Assembly (NCBI GenBank): GCA_002390825.1
Contig: DGQR01000059.1
Coordinates: 1 to 9,453, forward strand
DNA from: Rhodoferax sp. UBA4409
GTDB lineage: Bacteria; Pseudomonadota; Gammaproteobacteria; Burkholderiales; Burkholderiaceae_C
Reading direction: 5' to 3'
Length of the DNA stretch: 9,453 nt
Shown piece by piece: positions 1 to 7,072 of the stretch; within the stretch, counting starts at the first letter, position 1; each line of letters begins with the position of its first letter. The notes under the pieces were generated by a model, which did not search any database, was not told the origin of the DNA, and was given only the letters and a program-made list of their open reading frames with translations. Made by a program: the position numbers and the translations under genes.

Positions 1-259
1 GGTTCGCATCGGGCAGTGGATGCCAGACATGGTGGTCACCGACCTCAACATGCCGGGCATGAATGGTTTTGAAATGGTGCGCTCCCTGCGCGCCGGTGGC
101 GTCAGCTTCGCCGGGCTCCAGGTGGTGGCGGTGACGGCCCTGAGCCCGGGCGACGTGGCGGATCGCGGTGGCCTGCCCGAAGGCACCGCGCTGTTCCAAA
201 AGCCGGTCGATTTTGCAGCGATCGAGCTGCTCGCCCGCAACCGTCAGCTGTCCCTCTAA
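1..259 (+). CDS. Response-regulator receiver domain protein, C-terminal part (partial, cut by left edge)
   Basis: The reading frame is open from base 2 to the TAA at 257-259 and has no start of its own; the ATG at base 20 is internal. The sequence matches the second half of a CheY-like receiver. It has the phospho-acceptor Asp in TDLNMPGMNG, the conserved Thr in AVTAL at the end of beta-4, and the invariant Lys in FQKPVD at the end of beta-5. The protein stops about 15 residues after that Lys, so the receiver is the last domain, either of a single-domain regulator or of a hybrid kinase whose front lies outside the window. Its likely role is accepting phosphate from a histidine kinase or Hpt in the cytoplasm. 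It converges on the minus-strand sensor kinase at 345-2900, with 85 bases of hairpin-rich DNA between them. The domain call is firm; the full architecture cannot be seen. Confidence 0.85.
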   Translation, partial: VRIGQWMPDMVVTDLNMPGMNGFEMVRSLRAGGVSFAGLQVVAVTALSPGDVADRGGLPEGTALFQKPVDFAAIELLARNRQLSL

Positions 260-274
260 GCCCTTTCAGGGCTT
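258..274. terminator. Stem-loop at end of the receiver gene
   Basis: AAGCCCT (258-264), loop TTC, AGGGCTT (268-274) form a perfect 7-bp stem beginning within the stop codon of the left-edge receiver gene. No T-tract follows, so classical intrinsic termination is uncertain. The convergent position between two stop codons supports a transcript-end role. Confidence 0.4.
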
Positions 275-307
275 CCGCCAGAAGGCTTTCCAGGGCATCT
301 GCTGGCG

Positions 308-325
308 CACCTGCCGGCGCAGGTG
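308..325. terminator. GC-rich stem-loop between convergent genes
   Basis: CACCTGC (308-314), loop CGGC, GCAGGTG (319-325) form a perfect 7-bp stem in the 85-bp convergent gap. With the stem at 258-274 it probably marks transcript ends in both directions. On the minus strand it lies about 20 bases past the kinase stop codon. It has no long U-tract, so it is only terminator-like. Confidence 0.4.
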
Positions 326-344
326 TTGCAAATTACCCCGGGGT

Positions 345-2900
345 TTACAGGTCCACAGCCAAAGGTATCCAAAGGCTCGCCGTTGTTCCGTGTCCCAACG
401 CGCTTTGCAACACGGCGCGGCCTTTGTGCAGCTCGGCGATTTCTTTGACCAAGCTGAGTCCCAGCCCAGTGCCCGGAATGTTGCCCGAGGCATCAGCGCG
501 GTAGAAGCGCTCAAAAGCCCGCTCCAACTGGTCCGGGCTCATCCCGATGCCCTGGTCCCGTACGTTGATGACTGCGTACTCCACACTGTGTGCCACTTCG
601 GTGCGCACATCGAGGGTGACGTCTCCGCCTTGTGGTGAGTATTTGAATGCGTTGGCCAGCAGATTGGTCAGGGCCTGCTGCATCTTTTCCGGGTCCATCA
701 ATACTTGCAGCTCCGGCAGGGGCGCCAGTAAAACGGGGCGGTCCGTGTCCTTAAGCATCAGCCCCTGAATGCAGCCTTGCACCATATCGGCCAGCGGATG
801 GGGCGTGATTTGCATGTCCAAGCCGCCGCGCGATTCGATACGTGCCAGGTCCAGCAGCTCGTTGAGCATTTTCACCAGCAGACCCGATTGCTTATGGATC
901 GTGCGCAGCATGTCGCTCTGGCGCTCTTCGTTGAACTTGCGCCTTGTCAGCAACTCGGAGAAGCCAAAAATGCTGACCATCGGTGTCCGCAGCTCGTGCG
1001 CTGCAGCGGTCAAAAACTCGCTCTTCATCCGGTCCACTTGGTCTTCATGGGTAACATCGCGGAAGTAGAGAATCGTTTCGCGGCGCCCGGCCTCGTTGCG
1101 GCGGGAGCGGGCTTGCACCACGCGCCGCTGGGGGCGTGCGAGTTGGAGTTTTTCTTCCCACGACGCATCCGGCTGGTCGCCCCGCATGGCGGGCAAGGGC
1201 TTGTTTTCGTCACACAAGGCCAGCAGTTGATGCTCGAACTGCGACAGGCTGACCGGCGCGGAGCCATGCTTGCCCAAGCCGGTCATGCGCTCGAACGCCG
1301 GGTTGGCAAACACCAATTCATCCTGCGCGTCAAACATCACAAAACCATCCGGGCTCAGGCTGAAGATCGCATCCAGTTGGGCGCGTCGTTCGGCCATGGC
1401 CTCCTCGGCCCGCACACGCGCTGTGATGTCAGACACGATGCCGACAAAGTGCGTCAAGGTGCCTTTGTCCGACATCACCGGCGACAAGGACACTTCAGCA
1501 ATCTGGATCTCGCCGTTTTCGAGTTCGCGGTGGATGGTGACATTCGCGTTGCGGTGTTCTCGCACTGCCGCGGTGAGCTCCCGCACGCCCGGATCGTCGG
1601 CATTCTTGCCCCGCAGCAGTGCCAAGCTTTCACCCAGAATGTCCCAGCGTGGCAGGTTCACGAATTTCTGGAACGCGTTGTTGATGTACACAATCGGCTG
1701 GTGCTCCATCTTGCCGTTGGTGATGAAGACGGCGTTGTGGCTACTGGCCAGTGCGCGCTCATACAGCTCGGAGGTCTCTTGCGCTGCGCGCTCGTCGGTC
1801 AGGTCGCGCACGATGCACGCATAGCGCAGGGTCTTGTCGTTTTTGACTTCGCCCAAGCAAATTTCTACCGGGAAGGGCGTGCCGTCCGCCCGGGTGCCCA
1901 TGAAGTCATGGCGGGTCACGCGGCTGATGCTCAGCACATGCTCCATGCCTTGGCCGAACATCTCGTGCAGGGCATCCGCATTCAGGCCGGGCACACAACA
2001 CTCGATAGAACTACCCAAAATTTCGTCTTCCGAGCGGCCGAAAATACTGGTCGCTGCCGGGTTGGTGGTGGTGACCCTTCCGTATTCGTCCAGCCCAATG
2101 ATGGCCTCTGCCGCGGTGTTCACAATCGCCTGCACCCGATTCACCTGCGCCGCCATACCGCGGCTGGCCTGGTTGATGGCAGATTGCAGTTGGCTGACCT
2201 CTACGCTAGAGCGGTCGAGCGCGATTTCTTCGCCCATGCGCAGCGGAATTTGGGCCGCGAACTCGGTGAGCTCGCGCACCGGTGCCAGTGCCCGGGCAAT
2301 GATCACCCGCAGGCACAGCATCACCAAACCCATCAAGCCCAGAGCCACCCACACCGACTGCAGCCAGAGGCGTTGGAGTTCTTGGGTTCGATCCAGCAAG
2401 CTGTAGTCCACCCGCACCCACACGTTGTTGAAGGTGTTTTCTTTGTCGACTTGCTGCCAAGCGGTGTAGTAGTCGCCTGCAGGGCCGCTAGCGGGTAGCT
2501 CTTGGGTGAGTCGCGAGCCGGTTAACGGTTTGCCGGTGTTGACATGCACGCCGTCGGGCGAGCGCGTGGCTTCGAGCAGGTTGACGCCGTCAGGGCGGTA
2601 CACGCTGATGCGCTCAATGCCGGGTAGCTGAATCGCATCAATGGCGTTGGCTTGCAAATTTTCCTGCCGGTCCGTCACCAGCGCTGCAGAGCTGCTGCTT
2701 GCCACCATGCGGGCCACCGACGTGGCATGGGTGTGGGCAAGTCGCAGTGTTTCAGCGCCGATGCGTTGGTAGGCATACACGCCATACAGTGCTGACAGGA
2801 TCAGCATGACGGCGAGTGTTCCACCCATGATCAGGCTGCCGATCCGGTAGGGCGGAGCCCACCGGCGGCTGATGAACGAGAGGCCTTGCGGGGAGTGCAT
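345..2900 (-). CDS. Membrane sensor histidine kinase with periplasmic sensor, HAMP and three PAS domains
   Basis: An 851-residue inner-membrane sensor kinase. Transmembrane helix 1 is at about residues 21-44 and helix 2 at about 180-201. Between them are about 135 periplasmic residues that resemble CHASE8-type sensors (SSSSAALVTDRQ, then YRPDGVNLLEATR); that family assignment is tentative. A HAMP linker (about 202-252) and three PAS domains (about 253-370, 378-497 and 505-620) follow. The HisKA helix has phospho-acceptor His635 in AAAHELRTPM. The ATPase domain has an N-box (Asn746, Asn750), G1 DQGIGM (782-787), an F-box and G2 GTGLGL (810-815), so every catalytic motif is intact. There is no receiver of its own; the obvious partner is the CheY-like regulator ending 18 bases upstream. 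The ATG at 2900 keeps the first membrane helix whole. The Shine-Dalgarno match is poor, suggesting dependence on translation of the upstream gene. Function is certain at the domain level; the signal is unknown. Confidence 0.93.
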   Translation of the reverse strand: MHSPQGLSFISRRWAPPYRIGSLIMGGTLAVMLILSALYGVYAYQRIGAETLRLAHTHATSVARMVASSSSAALVTDRQENLQANAIDAIQLPGIERISVYRPDGVNLLEATRSPDGVHVNTGKPLTGSRLTQELPASGPAGDYYTAWQQVDKENTFNNVWVRVDYSLLDRTQELQRLWLQSVWVALGLMGLVMLCLRVIIARALAPVRELTEFAAQIPLRMGEEIALDRSSVEVSQLQSAINQASRGMAAQVNRVQAIVNTAAEAIIGLDEYGRVTTTNPAATSIFGRSEDEILGSSIECCVPGLNADALHEMFGQGMEHVLSISRVTRHDFMGTRADGTPFPVEICLGEVKNDKTLRYACIVRDLTDERAAQETSELYERALASSHNAVFITNGKMEHQPIVYINNAFQKFVNLPRWDILGESLALLRGKNADDPGVRELTAAVREHRNANVTIHRELENGEIQIAEVSLSPVMSDKGTLTHFVGIVSDITARVRAEEAMAERRAQLDAIFSLSPDGFVMFDAQDELVFANPAFERMTGLGKHGSAPVSLSQFEHQLLALCDENKPLPAMRGDQPDASWEEKLQLARPQRRVVQARSRRNEAGRRETILYFRDVTHEDQVDRMKSEFLTAAAHELRTPMVSIFGFSELLTRRKFNEERQSDMLRTIHKQSGLLVKMLNELLDLARIESRGGLDMQITPHPLADMVQGCIQGLMLKDTDRPVLLAPLPELQVLMDPEKMQQALTNLLANAFKYSPQGGDVTLDVRTEVAHSVEYAVINVRDQGIGMSPDQLERAFERFYRADASGNIPGTGLGLSLVKEIAELHKGRAVLQSALGHGTTASLWIPLAVDL

Positions 2901-2918
2901 AGCAGCAGCGGGTGAGGT

Positions 2919-3290
2919 TCAGGGGACCAAGCGGTCGACGGTATCCAGTAGCTCGATCGGGCTGAAGGGCTTGACCAGATAGGCGTCGCAACCGGCTTCA
3001 TGGCCGCGCTCCACATCAGCCTTTTGGCCTCTGGCGGTCAGCAAAATCACCTTGGTCATGGAGCCCAGCATCGGGTCCGCCTTGACCTTTTCGCAGACCT
3101 GGTAGCCGTCCAGCGAGCCCGGCATCATCACGTCGAGCAAGATGAGCTGGGGACGCAACTTTTGGGCAACGAGCCAGGCGTCTTCCCCGTTGTCGGCCTC
3201 GTGGAGGTCAAAGTCTTCACATTCCATGGTCATCATGATCAGCTTGCGGATGTCCGGCTGGTCGTCAACGATGAGTGCTTTGCGTTTCAT
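2919..3290 (-). CDS. CheY-like single-domain response regulator
   Basis: A 123-residue protein that is entirely one receiver domain. The acidic pair is Asp9-Asp10 in LIVDDQ, the phospho-acceptor is Asp53 in LLDVMMPG, the conserved Thr is Thr85 in LLTAR, and the invariant Lys is Lys107 in LVKPF. The loop after Asp53 reads PGSLDGY, one residue longer than the common PGMDG. No output domain follows, so it should act as a phosphate shuttle or by protein contact. Its ATG overlaps the TGA of the upstream kinase-like gene (ATGA, bases 3287-3290) and AAGGAAG lies 7 bases upstream, so the two are translationally coupled. The PAS kinase starts 18 bases downstream and is the likely phosphodonor (inference). 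Confidence 0.93.
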   Translation of the reverse strand: MKRKALIVDDQPDIRKLIMMTMECEDFDLHEADNGEDAWLVAQKLRPQLILLDVMMPGSLDGYQVCEKVKADPMLGSMTKVILLTARGQKADVERGHEAGCDAYLVKPFSPIELLDTVDRLVP

Positions 3291-4399
3291 GATGCGTCTT
3301 CCTTCTTGCGACGTTGCATTAACTGGGCCAGATCCGCGGCGTAGCGCTGGGCCTGTTCCATATCTAAATTGGCTTGGCCGCGCTGTGGCGCGCCGGTGGG
3401 AAATTCAATCATCACGCGGGTGTCTTCACCGTCCACGATGGACATCCGCATGTTGCCGCCATGCAAACCGATGATGCGGTTTACCAGGGGCAAACCAAGG
3501 CGACCGTTGGCCTGGTTGGGGCTGCGTGCAGCGAACAAATCGCGCGTTTCAATGCCTTTGTCTTCCGGGGCTACGGCCCCTTGGTTCCGCACACTCACCA
3601 GGATGTGTTCGCCAGTTAGCGTGTAACTGATTTGCACCGCACAGTCCACGCCGCCTTTGACTTCGCGGCGCGAGTGCGTGAGTGCATTGTCAAAACACTC
3701 GGTCAAAGCACGCTTGATCAGGCGGGCATTGCCGTAAATGGGGGGGAGCGTGTTGTTGGGGGGGCGGACTTCGAACCGGACTTTAGATTGCACTGCTTTC
3801 GGGCGGAGGTCTTCCAGAGTTTGGGTGACGAGGACCCCTAAATCCATGCGATCGTCCATTTGCATCGCCTCTTCGCCAAAGACAGCCAGCAAGTCCGCCA
3901 GCCGGCGCAGTCGCTCTTTGAGCTCGTCTGCCGCCATTTCGATACGGTTGCCATCTTCGCTCTCGGGCAGGGAACCCAGCATGCTGGTCAGCTTGCGCAT
4001 GGGGGGGCCGACTTCGTCTTGCAGCAGTTCAATGATCTGTTCAAGGCCCATGCGGCTTTGGATGCCGGGGCCAGCTGTAGTCGACTCTTTTTCTTCAGGC
4101 AAGGCCACAAACGCAATGTCCAAGCCCGAAGGGCCGGCCATGAACATGCCTTTGAGCTTCTTACCGTCTGCGACCCCCACCTCTGCAGGGTAGGGCAGCT
4201 TCACCTTGCCCAAAGCAATGGCTTGCGCTAGGTTCTTGATCACGATCCGGCCACTCATGGCCTCAACCGGTTTGTCCGGGTGGAGGCGCGCAGCGCGGTT
4301 GGCGTAGGTTGCAACTCCGTTGACACCGAAAGTGATCAACGCAGTGGGCATTGCGTCGAAGAGCGCATGAACCGAAGGTTGATGGAAGTTGGTTGCCAT
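3287..4399 (-). CDS. PAS-like, histidine-kinase-like protein with degenerate H-box (putative pseudokinase or adaptor)
   Basis: A 370-residue soluble protein with no membrane segment. A PAS-like N-terminus (about residues 10-102, LFDAMPTALITF then YANRAARL) is followed by a HisKA-like two-helix region (about 115-180) and a HATPase-like domain (about 215-338). Where orthodox kinases have SHELRTPL this protein has QDEVGPPM, placing Asp128 at the His position (codon at 4016-4018). In the ATPase domain the N-box keeps Glu234 and Asn238 (ECFDNAL), G1 reads RNQGAV with Asn for the adenine-binding Asp, and G2 is reduced to NGRLGL. I start at the ATG at 4399, with GGAAA 7 bases upstream; a TTG at 4435 in the same frame would add 12 residues but lies over the likely promoter. 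It opens the three-gene operon and overlaps the receiver gene by 4 bases. It may dimerise and bind the receiver, or act as a phosphatase, without autophosphorylating. Three 7-C runs occur in the coding strand. Confidence 0.8.
   Translation of the reverse strand: MATNFHQPSVHALFDAMPTALITFGVNGVATYANRAARLHPDKPVEAMSGRIVIKNLAQAIALGKVKLPYPAEVGVADGKKLKGMFMAGPSGLDIAFVALPEEKESTTAGPGIQSRMGLEQIIELLQDEVGPPMRKLTSMLGSLPESEDGNRIEMAADELKERLRRLADLLAVFGEEAMQMDDRMDLGVLVTQTLEDLRPKAVQSKVRFEVRPPNNTLPPIYGNARLIKRALTECFDNALTHSRREVKGGVDCAVQISYTLTGEHILVSVRNQGAVAPEDKGIETRDLFAARSPNQANGRLGLPLVNRIIGLHGGNMRMSIVDGEDTRVMIEFPTGAPQRGQANLDMEQAQRYAADLAQLMQRRKKEDAS
3298..3304 (-). promoter_or_regulatory. Ribosome binding site of the CheY-like regulator, inside the upstream gene
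   Basis: On the minus strand AAGGAAG lies 7 bases before the ATG at 3290, inside the Lys-Lys-Glu codons at the end of the kinase-like gene. With the ATGA stop/start overlap it supports coupled translation and settles the start of the regulator. Confidence 0.65.
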
Positions 4400-4433
4400 G
4401 GTGTGGTTTCCGAAAAGCGTCTTGTTTTTTGTC

Positions 4434-4461
4434 AATGTATCAAATTTATCAAAAAAAGCAA
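4434..4461 (-). promoter_or_regulatory. Candidate sigma-70 promoter for the minus-strand operon
   Basis: Read on the minus strand: TTGCTT (4456-4461), 16 bases, TACATT (4434-4439). This would give a short leader of roughly 25-30 bases before the ATG at 4399. The -35 element lies within the left arm of the inverted repeat at 4448-4489. Assigned by eye. Confidence 0.4.
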
Positions 4462-4489
4462 GAAAAACATTCGTTGTTACTTTTTTGAT
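4448..4489. repeat. Spaced inverted repeat in the divergent intergenic region (candidate operator)
   Basis: ATCAAAAAAAG (4448-4458) and CTTTTTTGAT (4480-4489) are inverted copies, differing by one A, separated by 21 bases. The similarity continues outward as ATCAAATTT on the left against ATCGAATC on the reverse complement of the right. The left side also shows TATCAAA / TATCAAA as a direct repeat with 9-base spacing. It overlaps the candidate minus-strand promoter and sits between two divergent signalling operons, so it could be a shared operator. A-tract-rich intergenic DNA can produce such matches by chance. Confidence 0.45.
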
Positions 4490-4529
4490 GATTCGATGGG
4501 CTAAGTTTTAGGTGTTGATTTTGACCGAA

Positions 4530-4569
4530 TTGAATATTTACAACAAATAAAAGATATTTGGCGTATTAT
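4530..4569 (+). promoter_or_regulatory. Candidate promoter(s) for the plus-strand operon
   Basis: TTGAAT (4530-4535), 17 bases, GATATT (4553-4558) is an acceptable sigma-70 pair. A better -10 hexamer, TATTAT (4564-4569), lies slightly downstream but has no -35 at normal spacing (TTTACA at 4537-4542 is 21 bases away). Either gives a leader of about 25-35 bases before the ATG at 4600. TTGACC at 4521-4526 is another weak -35. Assigned by eye. Confidence 0.35.
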
Positions 4570-4586
4570 TGGGGCGTTGTGATTTC

Positions 4587-4592
4587 AAGGAG
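4587..4592 (+). promoter_or_regulatory. Strong Shine-Dalgarno site of the 51-residue gene
   Basis: AAGGAG lies 7 bases before the ATG at 4600. This near-ideal site is the best in the window and is the main reason to treat the small reading frame as a real gene and to start it at 4600 rather than at the upstream TTG (4558). Confidence 0.75.
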
Positions 4593-4599
4593 TGATCTC

Positions 4600-4755
4600 A
4601 TGCGTGGTGTGATGCCCTGTGATGTGGAGTTTTCAGCGGAGTCGGCTGCAGGTCAAATGATTTCGTCCATCATGGTTGGCGCTGCACCAACACGCAAGCT
4701 CGGAACAACGGGCACTGCGTCGCCCGGCGCCTTGCAGGTTCGCGAGCTCTTTTAG
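4600..4755 (+). CDS. Small hypothetical protein (51 residues), first gene of the hybrid-kinase operon
   Basis: I do not recognise this protein. It begins MRGVMPCDVEF, has a mildly hydrophobic middle (AAGQMISSIMVGAAP) too short and polar for a clear membrane helix, and a Gly/Thr/Ser-rich tail ending in VRELF. There is one Cys (Cys7), no obvious signal peptide and no known motif. Evidence for translation is the excellent AAGGAG site, the promoter-like sequence just upstream, and the 9-base gap from its TAG (4753-4755) to the hybrid kinase ATG, which itself has only a weak AGAGA site. That arrangement suggests translational coupling. It could be a small regulator or ligand of the kinase, or a leader peptide whose translation controls kinase expression. 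All roles are inference. Confidence 0.6.
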   Translation: MRGVMPCDVEFSAESAAGQMISSIMVGAAPTRKLGTTGTASPGALQVRELF

Positions 4756-4764
4756 AGAAATCGT

Positions 4765-7059
4765 ATGTTGCACCTGACCCCCACACTGTTACGACGCTTG
4801 CTGCTCTGGCTGGCGACCGTGGTGTGCGTGTCGATCGTGGGGGTGCTCATGCAGCAGGCTTATGCCGAGTTGCGTGAGGCGCAGCGCAGGCAGGTCGCAT
4901 TCAGCCAGTCCTCCTCATATTCCGCCTATCAGCTGGAGCGGGAATACCTCCAGCTCACGCAACAACTGGATGCCAGCATTCACAGCGGCAAGGCCTTGGA
5001 TCCTGCACAGTCGAAACGCGCGTTGAACAGTTTGCGCGCTCAGCACCAAGGTGTGAGCACCGCTGCAGTGGCTGCGAACCTGCGTCAAACCGACGAGTTC
5101 AAGCGCGTGGATTCCTTGTTGGTGTTGCTGCTCCCGCGACTGGAGGTCACATTCGCGCAAGCGACCGCTTCGCCTGTCGATCAGGCGGCCTTGTGGCGTG
5201 AATTGCAAAACATGGCCCCGGCGATGAGTGCCATGACCTTGCGGGCATCGACCCTGATGACCGAAGAGCAGCAGGGCTTGCTGAATCACCAAGTCGAGGA
5301 TGCGTTGGCCAAACTGGGCTGGATGGGCGCTTTGATGGTTTTGCTCTTGGCCTCATCCTTCGCGATCGGTGCACGCCAAACGCAGGTGGAGCGAGAGCGG
5401 ATACGGCAAGAGCTTGAGCACGATCGCATGCTGGAGGCCCACGCCAAGGCCGATGCGGCCAATGCCGGTAAAACGCAGTTCTTGGCCAATATGAGCCACG
5501 AATTGCGCACGCCTCTGAACGGCATGCTGGGAATGTTGAGTTTGCTCGCAGCCACACCGGTGAACGCTCAGCAGGACGACTACATCCAAACTGCGAATCG
5601 CTCAGCCAAGCATTTGCTGAGTTTGCTCAACGACATTCTGGATGCCTCGGCCTTGGAGGCCGGCAAAATGACGCTCAAACCCGAGAGCACCTTTCTTCCA
5701 GCGCTGGTGACAGATGTCCACGCACTCATGCGCCCGGTCGCGCTCGAGAAGCGATTGGTACTCAATGTCCGTCAGGACCCGGCATTGCCCCGCTGGGTGA
5801 TGGCTGACGGTACCCGGGTCAAGCAAATCATGCTCAACCTGGTGTCGAACGCGCTCAAGTTCAGTGAGCAAGGCACGGTGCTGCTCGAGGTGTGGCCCCT
5901 GGAGTCAGAGCCGGGTGCGCCGGATACCGCGGCACGGATTGGAATACGTGTCACGGACGAGGGCATGGGCATGTCGGCCGCCGTCCTGGCGAAGTTGTTT
6001 CAGCGCTTTGAGCAAGGCGACGCCAGCAGCGTGCGGCGGCATGGCGGGAGCGGACTGGGGCTCGAGATTTCGCGCAGCCTCGCGCGGCGTATGGACGGCG
6101 ACATTGAGGCGAGCAGCGTCGAAGGCAAAGGCAGTGTTTTCACCGCAACCCTGTGCCTGCCCCTGAGCACTCCGCCCACTGAACAAACTTCAGATGCCAT
6201 GGTGGCACGGCGTGAAGCGGGCAGCCCCGGCCTGAACCTGGTGGTCGCGGAAGACAACGCCATCAACCGCAAATACATGGAGGCCTTGCTGCGCAACATG
6301 GGCCATACCGTCCGCTTCGCAGAGCATGGCGGCCTTGCGATTCAAGAGGTGCAAAAAGAGTTGCCGGACCTGGTGTTGATGGATCTCCACATGCCCGAGG
6401 TCGATGGATTGCAGGCCACCGAGGCGATCCGCCGCTTGCCGGCACCGTATGGCAGTCTGCCCATCATTGCGCTGACGGCGGATGTGTTTGAAGAGTCCAA
6501 GGACCGGGTGCACGCCGCCGGCATGGATGGTTTTTTGTCCAAACCCGTCAATGTGCATGAGCTGGAAAAGATGCTGGTGCGCAAGTTTGGTATGCGTGGT
6601 GCCTCGCAAGCGGCACCCGTTGCGCCAGCGCCTGCCAAGGTGGCTGCTCCAACGCCCGAAGCACCCCCGGCCCGGCAGCCGCGGCGCCGCTTCCGCCCCG
6701 GCGATGTCGCCGAGCACTTGAACATGGCCATGATCGGGGACTTGTGTGTCGGCGTAACGCTGCAGGGCTACCAGTCTTTGTTAGATGGTGCGATGCGCAC
6801 AGACGCCCACTGCTACGCCGAGGTCTTGGCCGCCCTGGAGGCCGGGGAGACCGACAAACTCTTGGAGCTGGGTCACTCGTTCAAAGGGGTGGCGGCGAGC
6901 TTGGGTCTGGCCGCGTTATCGCGCATGGCTCTCACGATTGAAAAACAAGGCCACAGCTTCTCTGCCGATGAGTGCCATCGGCAGGCCGAGAGCCTGCGTG
7001 AATGCTGGAACACCACCTATGCGATTTGTGCCCGCATGGGGCTGATTGTTTCGTCCTGA
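4765..7059 (+). CDS. Membrane-bound hybrid sensor histidine kinase (HisKA–HATPase–REC–Hpt)
   Basis: A 764-residue inner-membrane hybrid kinase. A short basic N-terminus leads into transmembrane helix 1 (about residues 11-30). About 155 mostly helical periplasmic residues of no recognised family follow, then helix 2 (about 184-202) and a charged, probably coiled-coil linker (about 206-235) with no HAMP. The HisKA helix carries His245 in NMSHELRTPL. The ATPase domain has an N-box (Asn358, Asn362), G1 DEGMGM (398-403), an F-box (FQRFEQ) and G2 GGSGLGL (427-433). The receiver (about 490-608) has Glu496-Asp497, phospho-acceptor Asp540 in LMDLHMP, Thr571 and Lys593. An Ala/Pro-rich linker (about 612-640) leads to a C-terminal Hpt domain with His704 in LGHSFKG. 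All catalytic sites of a His-Asp-His relay are intact, as in the BvgS/ArcB type. The next gene follows immediately and has an N-terminal receiver that could take phosphate from the Hpt. Confidence 0.94.
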   Translation: MLHLTPTLLRRLLLWLATVVCVSIVGVLMQQAYAELREAQRRQVAFSQSSSYSAYQLEREYLQLTQQLDASIHSGKALDPAQSKRALNSLRAQHQGVSTAAVAANLRQTDEFKRVDSLLVLLLPRLEVTFAQATASPVDQAALWRELQNMAPAMSAMTLRASTLMTEEQQGLLNHQVEDALAKLGWMGALMVLLLASSFAIGARQTQVERERIRQELEHDRMLEAHAKADAANAGKTQFLANMSHELRTPLNGMLGMLSLLAATPVNAQQDDYIQTANRSAKHLLSLLNDILDASALEAGKMTLKPESTFLPALVTDVHALMRPVALEKRLVLNVRQDPALPRWVMADGTRVKQIMLNLVSNALKFSEQGTVLLEVWPLESEPGAPDTAARIGIRVTDEGMGMSAAVLAKLFQRFEQGDASSVRRHGGSGLGLEISRSLARRMDGDIEASSVEGKGSVFTATLCLPLSTPPTEQTSDAMVARREAGSPGLNLVVAEDNAINRKYMEALLRNMGHTVRFAEHGGLAIQEVQKELPDLVLMDLHMPEVDGLQATEAIRRLPAPYGSLPIIALTADVFEESKDRVHAAGMDGFLSKPVNVHELEKMLVRKFGMRGASQAAPVAPAPAKVAAPTPEAPPARQPRRRFRPGDVAEHLNMAMIGDLCVGVTLQGYQSLLDGAMRTDAHCYAEVLAALEAGETDKLLELGHSFKGVAASLGLAALSRMALTIEKQGHSFSADECHRQAESLRECWNTTYAICARMGLIVSS

Positions 7060-7072
7060 AAGTGCGGTCCCG

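Noticed and set aside
337..343. CCCCGGG palindromic core near the PAS kinase stop codon
   Set aside because: Too short with no loop to form a hairpin in RNA; likely chance in GC-rich DNA.
777..2498. 573-codon plus-strand open frame
   Set aside because: It lies wholly antisense to the PAS sensor kinase, whose domains and catalytic motifs are continuous. The translation is rich in His, Gln and Ala without any domain, typical of a shadow frame in GC-rich DNA.
4400..4435. TTG start at 4435 for the kinase-like gene, giving 382 residues
   Set aside because: The extra 12 residues are unlike the rest and cover the candidate promoter region; the ATG at 4399 has a GGAAA site at suitable spacing.
4558..4599. 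Upstream TTG start for the 51-residue gene, giving 65 residues
   Set aside because: The TTG has no ribosome site, lies within promoter-like sequence, and would place the strong AAGGAG site inside the gene. The ATG at 4600 fits far better.
4400..4599. Possible riboswitch or small RNA in the divergent region
   Set aside because: Apart from the spaced AT-rich inverted repeat I see no compact stem set or conserved core, and the candidate leaders on both sides are only about 25-35 bases.
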